DNA from: Paraburkholderia acidicola
GTDB taxonomy: Bacteria; Pseudomonadota; Gammaproteobacteria; Burkholderiales; Burkholderiaceae
Assembly: GCF_002362315.1 (NCBI RefSeq)
Contig: NZ_MTZV01000004.1
Span: forward strand, 930,001-994,000
DNA: 64,000 nt
Direction: 5' to 3'
Position numbers and translations under genes: made by a program. Each line of letters opens with the position of its first letter. The stretch's first letter is position 1. Below the pieces are notes generated by a model that ran no database searches, was not told the origin of the DNA, and worked only from the letters and a program-made list of their open reading frames with translations. Below are positions 56,560-64,000 of this stretch, one piece after another.

Positions 56560-58335
56560 TCACGCGGGCAACGGTGTCGCGCCGCTGGCGCCACCCACAG
56601 CAGGCAACCGTGCCGTCAGTTGCTGGGCGTAGCGTTGCGCCGCATCGCCGACGACGATGTGGAACGTATCCGCCGACACCCACGCCACATCGAGCGCCGC
56701 AAGCCGCTGCCGATCCACCGACGACGGATCGCGCACCACGATCCGCAGCCGCGTAGCCGCCACCGCATCGAGCGACACGATATTCGTCGCGCCGCCGAAC
56801 ACCGCCAGCCAGCGCGTCGGGTCCGGATCGAGCGGGCCGCTGCCGGTCTGCGCCACCGGAGCAACCGGAGCACGCGCCGCCGCGCTCGCCGGCTGCGCAC
56901 CAAGATCCACCACCCCACCTTGAGCCAGCGTCGCACGAATCTCGTCAGCGATGATGTCCGCTTCCGGCCCGATGATCACCTGCACGCTGTTGCCACCGCG
57001 TTTCAGCACGCCACGCGCACCGATCGTCTTCAGGTCAGGCTCCGACACCTGCGCCGGATCGACCACCGACAGACGCAGCCGCGTCGTACACGCATCGACG
57101 AGCGTCAGATTAGCCGCCCCACCAAGCGCCGCGATATACCGCGCGGCACGCGGCACGCTCGCACCCGCAGTCGGCGCAACATAACCACCGGTCGTGAACG
57201 AATCGATCTGCGCTTCAGCCGATGCAGGCTCGCGCCCCGGCGTCGCCATGTTGAACTTGCGAATAAAGAAGCGGAACAGCCCGTAGTACACCACCGCATA
57301 CACGATGCCGATCGGAATCGCGAGCCAGCCCTTCGTCGACAGGCCGTAGTTCAGCACGTAGTCGATCGCGCCCGCCGAGAACGTGAAGCCGAGCTTGATG
57401 CCGAGCGCCGAACAGATCGCCATCGACAGCCCGGTCAGCACCGCGTGGATCACGTACAGCACCGGTGCGAGGAACATGAAGCTGAACTCGATCGGCTCGG
57501 TCACGCCCGTCAGCAGCGACGTCAGCGCCATCGAGAACAGCAGGCCGCCGACCACTGCGCGGCGCTCCTTCGGCGCTTCGTGAAACATCGCGAGACACGC
57601 GGCAGGCAGGCCGAACATCATGACTGGGAAGAAGCCCGTCATGAAGCCGCCCGCAGTCGGGTCGCCCGCGAAGAAGCGGTGCAGATCGCCCGTCACCGCG
57701 ACGCCGCCCGGCGGCGTGAAGGTGCCGAACACGAACCACGCCAGCGAGTTGATGATGTGATGCAGGCCTGTGACGAGCAGCAACCGGTTCAGCAGACCGA
57801 ACACGAATGCGCCGAGCGCCCCGGCAGTCGTGAGCCAGTGGCCGGCAGTGTCGATGGCCCCCTGAATCGGCGACCACACGTAGCCGAAGACAATGCCGAG
57901 GGCGAGACACGCCACCCCCGTCACAATCGGCACGAAGCGTTTCCCTCCGAAGAACGCGAGGTAGTCCGGTAGCTTGATGTCCTTGTAGCGGTTGTACAGC
58001 ATGCCCGCCACGATGCCCGCGATGATCCCCGACAGCACGCCCATGTTCAGCTTGTCGTTGATGTCCTTCATCACCGCGATCTCGACCAGATAGCCGATCG
58101 CACCGGCGAGCGCCGCAACACCGTTGTTGTCCTTCGCGAACCCGACGGCCACACCGATCGCGAACAGCAGCGGCAGGTTGTCGAAGATCGCACCACCCGC
58201 GTCGGCGATCATCTTGATGTTGAACACATCGGGCTGACCGAGGCGTAGCAGCAGGCCGGCCACCGGCAGCACTGCAATCGGTAGCATGAGCGCGCGGCCA
58301 AGCCGCTGTACCTTCAGAAACGGATTTCCATCCAT
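56560..58335 (-). CDS. nagE: PTS N-acetylglucosamine transporter, EIICB component
   Basis: A 591-residue permease that imports GlcNAc and phosphorylates it to GlcNAc-6-P. The membrane IIC domain (about 1-370; LGRALMLPIAVLPVAGLLLR) is followed by two EIIB-like domains. The first has the phosphorylatable Cys in LVDACTTRLRL (about 435); the second (about 505-585) has AVAATRLRIVV, where the Cys position is Ala. A IIA domain is absent; it is supplied by the fusion protein encoded upstream. The ATG at 58335 follows GGAGAGA by 5 nt. Order nagR-nagA-nagB-PTS-nagE on one strand supports GlcNAc as substrate. Confidence 0.92.
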   Translation of the reverse strand: MDGNPFLKVQRLGRALMLPIAVLPVAGLLLRLGQPDVFNIKMIADAGGAIFDNLPLLFAIGVAVGFAKDNNGVAALAGAIGYLVEIAVMKDINDKLNMGVLSGIIAGIVAGMLYNRYKDIKLPDYLAFFGGKRFVPIVTGVACLALGIVFGYVWSPIQGAIDTAGHWLTTAGALGAFVFGLLNRLLLVTGLHHIINSLAWFVFGTFTPPGGVAVTGDLHRFFAGDPTAGGFMTGFFPVMMFGLPAACLAMFHEAPKERRAVVGGLLFSMALTSLLTGVTEPIEFSFMFLAPVLYVIHAVLTGLSMAICSALGIKLGFTFSAGAIDYVLNYGLSTKGWLAIPIGIVYAVVYYGLFRFFIRKFNMATPGREPASAEAQIDSFTTGGYVAPTAGASVPRAARYIAALGGAANLTLVDACTTRLRLSVVDPAQVSEPDLKTIGARGVLKRGGNSVQVIIGPEADIIADEIRATLAQGGVVDLGAQPASAAARAPVAPVAQTGSGPLDPDPTRWLAVFGGATNIVSLDAVAATRLRIVVRDPSSVDRQRLAALDVAWVSADTFHIVVGDAAQRYAQQLTARLPAVGGASGATPLPA

Positions 58336-58425
58336 TGGTCTCTCCAATCCTCGTCTCGTTGTCGAATCGTCGTTTAGTCGTTGCTTGACGTATTGATGCG
58401 AAGCCTGTCGTGAGCGCTACCGGAC

Positions 58426-60984
58426 TCAGTCCAGCGGCCAGACTTCGCGGCTTGTTGCTCTAACTGCCTGCGCCGAATCGAGTGCGAGCGCATCCTGCGC
58501 ACGCTGCCGGCACAGCTGATAGTCGAGATTGCGCACACGTGCCTTGATACCCGGCACGGCGACCGGATCCACCGACAGTTCGGTGATGCCAAGGCCCACC
58601 AGCAGCGGCACGGCCAGCGGATCGCCGGCGAGTGCGCCGCACACGCCGACCCACTTGCCATGCTTCTGCGCGCCCTGCACGGTCGCTGCGACGAGTCGCA
58701 GCACGGCTGGGTGCAGGCCGTCGGACTGCGCGGCGAGATCCGCCTGGCAGCGGTCCATGGCAAGCGTGTATTGCGTGAGATCGTTGGTGCCGATCGACAG
58801 GAAATCGGCGTGCTTCGACAGCTGGTCGGCGAGCAACGCTGCAGACGGCACCTCGATCATCACGCCCACTTCGATCGGCTCGGTGCGGCCGCTTTCGCTT
58901 GCGAGTTCGGCGATACGTGCGCGCAGCCGTATGAGTTCGCCCGCATCGGTCACCATCGGCAGCAGGATGCGCACCGCGCCGATCGGCCGCACGGCCAGCA
59001 GGCCGCGCAATTGATCATCGAGCAGATCGGGGCGCACCTGGGCGAGCCGGATACCGCGCAAGCCGAGCGCGGGGTTCGGTTCGGGCGGCAGTGTCAGGTA
59101 ATCGACTTCCTTGTCCGCGCCAACGTCGAGCGTGCGGATGATCGCGGTGCGACCGTTCAGCGCATCGACAATCGATTGATAGCTGTCGCGATGTTCGTCG
59201 ACGCGCGGTGCGGTCTGGCGATGAATGAACAGCAGTTCCGTGCGAAGCAGCCCGACTGCATCGGCGCCGTTGTCGACGGCGGCCTTCGCGTCGTCGAGCG
59301 TCGCGATGTTCGCGGCGATTTCGACGGCGTGGCCATCGCGGGTGGTGACGGCTTGCTGCGACACGCGACGGTTCGCTTCGCGCACGTCGGCAAGCCGTGT
59401 GCGTTCGAGCCGCGCGCGTTCGACATCGAGTGCGCTCGGTGCATATTCGAGCCGGCCCGCCGATGCATCGACTACCACCTGGGTGCCGTCGGGAATCGCG
59501 AGCAGCGTATCGCCGACCGCGACCAGCGCGGGAATCCCGATCTGCCGCGCGATGATCGCCGCATGCGAGGTCGCACCGCCCCGTGCCATCACGATTGCGG
59601 TGACGCGCGTGCGATCGAGCGACGACAGGTCCGACGGCGTGAATTCTTCTGCGGCGAGCACGGCTTCGTCGGGCAGCGTTCGTGCAACGCTATTCGTATA
59701 ACCGAGTGCGCGCAGCACGCGCTTCTCGATGTCGCGCAGATCGGCTGCACGTTCTGCGAGCAAGGCATCGTCGAGCTTCGCCAGTACTGCAATCTGCGCG
59801 CGGATCGCTGAACGCCACGCAAAACCCGCGCTCTTGCTGAGACTGATCAGATCGCGTGCCGCATCGATCAGCGTCGGGTCTTCGAGCAGCACACGGTGCA
59901 CAGTGAAAATGCCTGCTTCACCGACCGCGCCGCGTTGCGATGCGTCGCGCACGGTGGTGTTCAGTTCGGCGTCGACGGTGGCGAGCGCCTTGTCGAGCAG
60001 ACGGCTCTCCGCTGCCGACGTGCCGCTCGCCTGTTCCGGCGGATCGAGGTCCGCGTCGTCCCAGCGCACGAGCTTGCCGACCGCGACACCAGGCGCTGCA
60101 CAGACACCGGCCAGCGTGTTGGGTGCAAGCACTGCACCGCCACTAGCTGCGGCGACAAGCGGTGCCGGCGAGCTATGCCGCGCCGGTTTCTCTTCGACCT
60201 CACCATGCGCTTCGCGCAGCAGTTCGCGCGCAACCGCTTCCACCGCAGCATCGGCTTGTCGACCGATGCCAAGCAGTTCGATCGTGGCGCCTTCACCGGC
60301 ACCGAGACCGAGCAGACCGACCACGCTTTCGACCGGCGCCTTGCGGCCGTCATAGCGCACTTCGACGCGCGCATCGAAACCGCGCGCTGCTTCGCGGGCA
60401 CGGGCGGCAGGCCGCGCATGCAGACCGCCAGCATGCGCAAGCGTCACATGACGACGCGCTTCATCGACCACGACGCTCGCTTCGCGCGAAGCATCGGCGG
60501 CGGCACCTTGACGGGCACGCAGCACGAGCAGCGGCGTTTCGCCTGCCACCACCATGCCACCAGCCGCACGCTCGACGACTTCGAAGGCATCCGAGTTAGC
60601 GATCGCCACCACCGACACAAGGCTCGGTGCCGCGCACGCAATCTGATCCTGATCGAACTCGATCAGGACATCGCCGGCACGCACTTGCGCGCCCTGTTCG
60701 ACCATCGGTGCAAAGCCCTTGCCGTTCAGCTCGACCGTATCGATACCGATGTGCAGCAGGATTTCAGCGCCATCGTCGGTGCGCAGCGTGACCGCGTGGC
60801 CCGTGCGCGCAAGATGCGTGACGGTCGCATCGCACGGCGCGACGAGCTTGCCGACGAGCGGATCGATCCCGATGCCGTCGCCGAACATACCGCCCGAGAA
60901 CACCGGGTCAGGCACGTTCGCGAGCGGCACGACAGGACCGGTCAGCGGCGCAAGCAGGACTATATGGCCTTGGGCAGGGCTCAT
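58426..60984 (-). CDS. PTS multiphosphoryl transfer protein (EIIA-HPr-EI fusion)
   Basis: An 852-residue fusion carrying the soluble phosphorelay for NagE. The EIIA-glucose-type domain is at about 1-150, with catalytic His in LLHIGIDTVEL. The HPr domain is at about 175-260, with GLHARPAA. The Enzyme I domain is at about 285-850, with the active His in GGATSHAAIIARQ and SIGTNDLTQYTLAMDR. It would take phosphate from PEP to NagE without the general PTS. GAGGAG about 9 nt before the ATG at 60984 fixes the start. It lies between the deaminase gene and nagE. Confidence 0.94.
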   Translation of the reverse strand: MSPAQGHIVLLAPLTGPVVPLANVPDPVFSGGMFGDGIGIDPLVGKLVAPCDATVTHLARTGHAVTLRTDDGAEILLHIGIDTVELNGKGFAPMVEQGAQVRAGDVLIEFDQDQIACAAPSLVSVVAIANSDAFEVVERAAGGMVVAGETPLLVLRARQGAAADASREASVVVDEARRHVTLAHAGGLHARPAARAREAARGFDARVEVRYDGRKAPVESVVGLLGLGAGEGATIELLGIGRQADAAVEAVARELLREAHGEVEEKPARHSSPAPLVAAASGGAVLAPNTLAGVCAAPGVAVGKLVRWDDADLDPPEQASGTSAAESRLLDKALATVDAELNTTVRDASQRGAVGEAGIFTVHRVLLEDPTLIDAARDLISLSKSAGFAWRSAIRAQIAVLAKLDDALLAERAADLRDIEKRVLRALGYTNSVARTLPDEAVLAAEEFTPSDLSSLDRTRVTAIVMARGGATSHAAIIARQIGIPALVAVGDTLLAIPDGTQVVVDASAGRLEYAPSALDVERARLERTRLADVREANRRVSQQAVTTRDGHAVEIAANIATLDDAKAAVDNGADAVGLLRTELLFIHRQTAPRVDEHRDSYQSIVDALNGRTAIIRTLDVGADKEVDYLTLPPEPNPALGLRGIRLAQVRPDLLDDQLRGLLAVRPIGAVRILLPMVTDAGELIRLRARIAELASESGRTEPIEVGVMIEVPSAALLADQLSKHADFLSIGTNDLTQYTLAMDRCQADLAAQSDGLHPAVLRLVAATVQGAQKHGKWVGVCGALAGDPLAVPLLVGLGITELSVDPVAVPGIKARVRNLDYQLCRQRAQDALALDSAQAVRATSREVWPLD

Positions 60985-61023
60985 CAAACGTGACTCCTCG
61001 ACACGACGCATCTGGTTTCTCGA

Positions 61024-62031
61024 TCAGTGAGTTTCGGTGACTTTGTTCAGATGGCGCGGCGCGTCGGGATTGCGTCCGCGTGCGGCGGCGAGCGCCGCGG
61101 CCATCACGTAGAAAGAAAGGATCGTGGCGATCGGATCGAGCGCCGGGTGTGCCGTCTGCACGACGGGGAGCGTCGCTTCGGCGACGTCGTCGGGGGCGGC
61201 GAGCAGCACGCGGGCACCGCGTGCTTTCATGTCGCGCGCGAGCTGCACGAGCCCTTCCTGTTCAGGACCACGCGGCGCGAACACGAGCAGCGGATAGTCG
61301 CGATCGATCAGTTCCATCGGACCGTGCCGCACTTCCGCGCTCGAGAACGCTTCGGCCTGAATGCCCGAGGTTTCCTTCAGCTTCAGCGCGGCTTCCTGTG
61401 CAATCGCGAGACCAAGACCGCGGCCGATCACGATCATCCGCTCCACACCACGCAGTTCTTCGACCGCGCTCGACCAGTCGAGCGTACCTGCTGCACGCAG
61501 TGCATCCGGCAGCGTGCGCAGCCCGCCGAGCAGCGCTTCGTCGCGCTGCCAGTGAGCGACCAGTTGCGCGGACAACGACAGCATCGCGATGTAGCTCTTC
61601 GTCGCGGCCACGCTCAACTCGGGACCGGCGGAAAGTGGCAGATCCCACTCACATGCCGCGGCAAGCGGCGAACCAGGTGCGTTTACTGCGGCAACCGTCA
61701 TTGCACCGGCATCGCGCAGCGCGACCATCGTGCCGATCAGATCAGGGCTCTTGCCCGACTGCGAAAACGCAATGGCGAGCTGACCGCGCACGCGCAGAGG
61801 CGCCTGTTGCAGCGTCGCCACCGACATCGGCAGCGAGGCAACCGGCACACCGAGGCGGCTCATCGTCAGACTTGCGAAGTAACTCGCAGCGTGATCCGAA
61901 CTACCGCGTGCCACCGTGAGCGCGACATCGCGCGGCGCTTCGGCAAGCCGTGCCGCGAGCGCTTCCACACGCGACGTATCGGCGAGTTGCGCGGCGACCG
62001 CATCGGCGGACGCCAGCGCCTCTTTAAGCAT
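61024..62031 (-). CDS. Glucosamine-6-phosphate deaminase, SIS (NagB-II) type
   Basis: A 335-residue protein with two SIS domains, like the isomerase half of GlmS without the glutaminase domain (LTVARGSSDHAASYFASL; AFSQSGKSPDLIGTM; SSAEVRHGPMELIDRDYP). In nag operons such proteins convert GlcN-6-P to fructose-6-P and ammonia, replacing classical NagB. The ATG at 62031 overlaps the nagA stop by 8 nt, showing coupling. It is followed 39 nt later by the PTS fusion gene. Confidence 0.88.
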   Translation of the reverse strand: MLKEALASADAVAAQLADTSRVEALAARLAEAPRDVALTVARGSSDHAASYFASLTMSRLGVPVASLPMSVATLQQAPLRVRGQLAIAFSQSGKSPDLIGTMVALRDAGAMTVAAVNAPGSPLAAACEWDLPLSAGPELSVAATKSYIAMLSLSAQLVAHWQRDEALLGGLRTLPDALRAAGTLDWSSAVEELRGVERMIVIGRGLGLAIAQEAALKLKETSGIQAEAFSSAEVRHGPMELIDRDYPLLVFAPRGPEQEGLVQLARDMKARGARVLLAAPDDVAEATLPVVQTAHPALDPIATILSFYVMAAALAAARGRNPDAPRHLNKVTETH

Positions 62032-63127
62032 ATTCGACAATCGATTCTCCTTCGACGTAAGTCGCAGTCAGTGCCAGTTCGCGATCGAACACGACGACAT
62101 CGGCCCACGCGCCGCGCGTGAGACGGCCGCGGTCTTCGATGCCGAGATAGTCGGCGGCGTAGCGCGACAGACGGTTTGAAACGTCGGCCATCGGCAGGCC
62201 GAGCGAGACGAGGTTGCGCAGCGCCTGATCCATGGTCAGCGTGCTGCCGGCAAGCGTGCCGTCGGCGAGACGCACGCCGCCGAGACACTTGGTGACGTGC
62301 TGGCTGCCCAGGCGATATTCGCCGTCGGGCATGCCGGTTGCCGACGTGCTGTCGGTCACCACGTAGAGACGTGGAATCGCACGCATCGCCGCACGAATCG
62401 CGCCCGGATGAACGTGCAGCAGATCGGGAATGATTTCTGCGTACTCGGCATGTGCGAGCGCCGCGCCGACGAGACCGGGGTTGCGGTGATGCAGCGGCGA
62501 CATCGCGTTGAACAGATGCGTGAAGCCGCACGCACCGTGTTTCAGTGCCGCGACGGCGTCGTCGTAGGTGGCAAGCGAATGGCCCAGTTGCACACGCACG
62601 CCGCGCGCCGCCATCTCCGAGATGATCTCGATGTGACCGGCAATTTCCGGAGCGAGCGTGACAACGCGGATCGGTGCGATCGACAGGTACTTCAGCACTT
62701 CGTCGAGTACCGCCGATACCGCCGCATCCGGCTGCGCACCGAGCTTGCCGGGATTGATATACGGCCCTTCGAGATGCACGCCGAGCACGCGCGCGCCACC
62801 CGACGTGCGCTTGCGCGTCACCTCGCCAAGACCAGCGACCACGTTCATCAACTCGTCGCGCGGCGCGGTCATGGTCGTCGCGAGCAGGCTCGTCGTGCCG
62901 TAGCGCGCGTGCGTGCGAGTGATCGTTTCGATCGCGTTGCCGGCTTCCATCACGTCGGCACCGCCGCCGCCGTGCACGTGCAGATCGATGAAGCCCGGCA
63001 GGATGTAGGGCGCGTCGTTGTTCGCGGGATCGACGGCTCGGCCCGTCAACGACGTGATGCGGCCGTTCTCGCATTCGAGCTTGCCGTGAATCCAGCCATC
63101 GGGCGTAAGTATGTTTCCGGTCAGCAT
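62024..63127 (-). CDS. nagA: N-acetylglucosamine-6-phosphate deacetylase
   Basis: A 367-residue amidohydrolase producing GlcN-6-P and acetate from GlcNAc-6-P. Metal- and substrate-binding motifs are IDLHVHGGGGADVME, GVHLEGPYINPGKLGA, VQLGHSLATYDD, GFTHLFNAMSPLHHR and the catalytic Asp in VTDSTSATG. I chose the ATG at 63127 (MLTGNILTPDGW). It lies 85 nt downstream of nagR and overlaps the deaminase gene. Confidence 0.94.
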   Translation of the reverse strand: MLTGNILTPDGWIHGKLECENGRITSLTGRAVDPANNDAPYILPGFIDLHVHGGGGADVMEAGNAIETITRTHARYGTTSLLATTMTAPRDELMNVVAGLGEVTRKRTSGGARVLGVHLEGPYINPGKLGAQPDAAVSAVLDEVLKYLSIAPIRVVTLAPEIAGHIEIISEMAARGVRVQLGHSLATYDDAVAALKHGACGFTHLFNAMSPLHHRNPGLVGAALAHAEYAEIIPDLLHVHPGAIRAAMRAIPRLYVVTDSTSATGMPDGEYRLGSQHVTKCLGGVRLADGTLAGSTLTMDQALRNLVSLGLPMADVSNRLSRYAADYLGIEDRGRLTRGAWADVVVFDRELALTATYVEGESIVEYA

Positions 63128-63148
63128 GAGTCTCTCTGATGATGCGTA

Positions 63149-63159
63149 ATGCAATGCAT
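63149..63159. promoter_or_regulatory. Small palindrome between nagR and nagA
   Basis: ATGCA-A-TGCAT is a perfect 11-bp palindrome 22 nt before the nagA start. It could be an operator for the GntR-type regulator, but it does not resemble the TGGTNNNNACCA-like NagR/DasR sites I know. Confidence 0.25.
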
Positions 63160-63212
63160 GACTGTTCGGCGCGGCCCAGTGTTCCGCACCCTCGACGAAA
63201 AACTCGCCGCTG

Positions 63213-63947
63213 CTAGCTGCGCAGTTCTGCGACGAAGTCGTAGTAGTCGTCGCGGCAATAGGTGTCCGTCAGTTCGATCGCGCGCTGGTCGGCGCTATAG
63301 CCGATGCGCGTGATGACGAGCAGCGCCGAGCGCGGCTCCATGTCCATCAATGCGGCGATCTCGCTGGTCGCGTTGACCGCGCGGAAGTGCTGCAGCGCGC
63401 GCACCACAGAAGCCCCGCGTTGCTCGAGATAGCCGTACAGCGACGCACCAACCGCCTGCGGGTCCGGCACGATCGACACGGGCAACGTCGAATGCTCGAC
63501 GGCCATCACGATGCCGTCCGCGCGCCGCAGCCGTCGCAGGCTCGCGACCGTCGCACCGGGCGACAGACCGAGGTGCACGATCTCGTCGCGATTCGCCGGG
63601 CGCACATCGCGCTCGAGCCAGATCGAATCGGGTCGGAAGCCGCGCTGTTCCATCTTCTTCGTGAAGCCGGTGAGCCGCGACAGCGGATCTTCGACACGCG
63701 GCGTAATAAAACTGCCGGCGCCGCGCGCACGCCGGATCAACCCCTGCTCGACCAGCAGCTCGATGGCTTTGCGCGCCGTGATGCGCGACACGCCGATCGC
63801 ATCCGATAGCGTGCGCTCCGACGGCAATGCCTCGCCAGCCGACCAGACGCCGCAATGGATCGCGGTCGCCAGATTGCGTGCGAGCTGCAGGTAGAGCGGC
63901 GTGAGGTTGCGCGCGTCGGGCACGAGCGCGGACCAGCGTGTTTCCAT
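63213..63947 (-). CDS. nagR: GntR/HutC-family regulator of the nag operon
   Basis: A 244-residue GntR-family repressor. The N-terminal winged helix is at about 18-82 (GEALPSERTLSDAIGVSRITARKAIELLVEQGLI, split by its turn) and the C-terminal UTRA ligand-binding domain at about 100-240. In such operons the ligand is typically GlcNAc-6-P or GlcN-6-P. It is the first gene of the minus-strand nag cluster; the remaining 53 bp of the window hold its upstream region without a recognisable operator. Confidence 0.9.
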   Translation of the reverse strand: METRWSALVPDARNLTPLYLQLARNLATAIHCGVWSAGEALPSERTLSDAIGVSRITARKAIELLVEQGLIRRARGAGSFITPRVEDPLSRLTGFTKKMEQRGFRPDSIWLERDVRPANRDEIVHLGLSPGATVASLRRLRRADGIVMAVEHSTLPVSIVPDPQAVGASLYGYLEQRGASVVRALQHFRAVNATSEIAALMDMEPRSALLVITRIGYSADQRAIELTDTYCRDDYYDFVAELRS

Positions 63948-64000
63948 GGGGCTCCGGCGAATCCGTCCAGAAGAGCGTGGCCGAGAGGCAAGCGAAAAAG

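Noticed and set aside
56620..57972. 450-codon plus-strand frame opposite nagE
   Set aside because: Extremely Arg/His-rich with no domain; it is the shadow of nagE.
63128..63212. Search for a classical NagR/DasR operator between nagR and nagA
   Set aside because: No TGGTNNNNACCA-type sequence is present; only the small ATGCAATGCAT palindrome was found and listed with low confidence.

Overview
The window is about 64 kb of GC-rich proteobacterial chromosome. Its gene orders point to a betaproteobacterium of the Burkholderiaceae (Burkholderia/Paraburkholderia/Caballeronia type): kdsD-kdsC-lptC-lptA-lptB-rpoN-hpf-ptsN-hprK-rapZ, ispE-tRNAGln-prs-rplY-pth, mutM-mutY, coaD-rsmD/ftsY, and a nag operon with a IIA-HPr-EI fusion. 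This assignment is inferred from gene order and protein style; no database search was possible.

Left part (1-17.8 kb) is accessory. It holds a gene cut by the left edge, two unlinked-looking NarL/FixJ response regulators, an MFS transporter with a divergent LysR regulator, a two-HKD phospholipase D-family protein, and a complete TonB-dependent uptake operon (receptor, ExbB, ExbD, TonB) whose promoter carries a near-perfect Zur-type palindrome. After a ~590-bp stretch without a recognisable gene comes a SET-domain protein of the histone-methyltransferase type, then a short D,D-carboxypeptidase, and a module of a Baeyer-Villiger-type flavin monooxygenase, an MFS exporter and a divergent LysR regulator.

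Middle part (17.8-53 kb) is mostly core chromosome: AI-2E-family permease, uvrA, an MFS transporter, ssb, purU, a Nudix hydrolase, a LysE exporter, apt and a Kef-type antiporter. These are followed by the Kdo/LPS-transport cluster leading into rpoN and the nitrogen-PTS genes, the mutM-mutY oxidised-guanine repair pair, a TPR protein with lolB, ispE, tRNA-Gln(UUG), prs, rplY, pth, hisC, a YfhL-type ferredoxin, coaD, rsmD, ftsY, a maiA/FAH catabolic pair and a ybiB-like gene.

Right part (53-64 kb) holds an NTF2-like protein, a PagL-type lipid A deacylase, rpoH with a perfect CIRCE (HrcA) operator in its leader, and a minus-strand N-acetylglucosamine operon (nagR, nagA, SIS-type nagB, IIA-HPr-EI, IICB-NagE). 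That operon would import and phosphorylate GlcNAc, deacetylate it and deaminate it to fructose-6-phosphate.

The most interesting points are the SET-domain protein beside a gene-poor stretch, the Zur-box/TonB operon, the CIRCE control of rpoH with a duplicated structured region after it, and active-site departures in the PagL and flavin-monooxygenase genes. No CRISPR array, rRNA, prophage or complete insertion sequence was seen.
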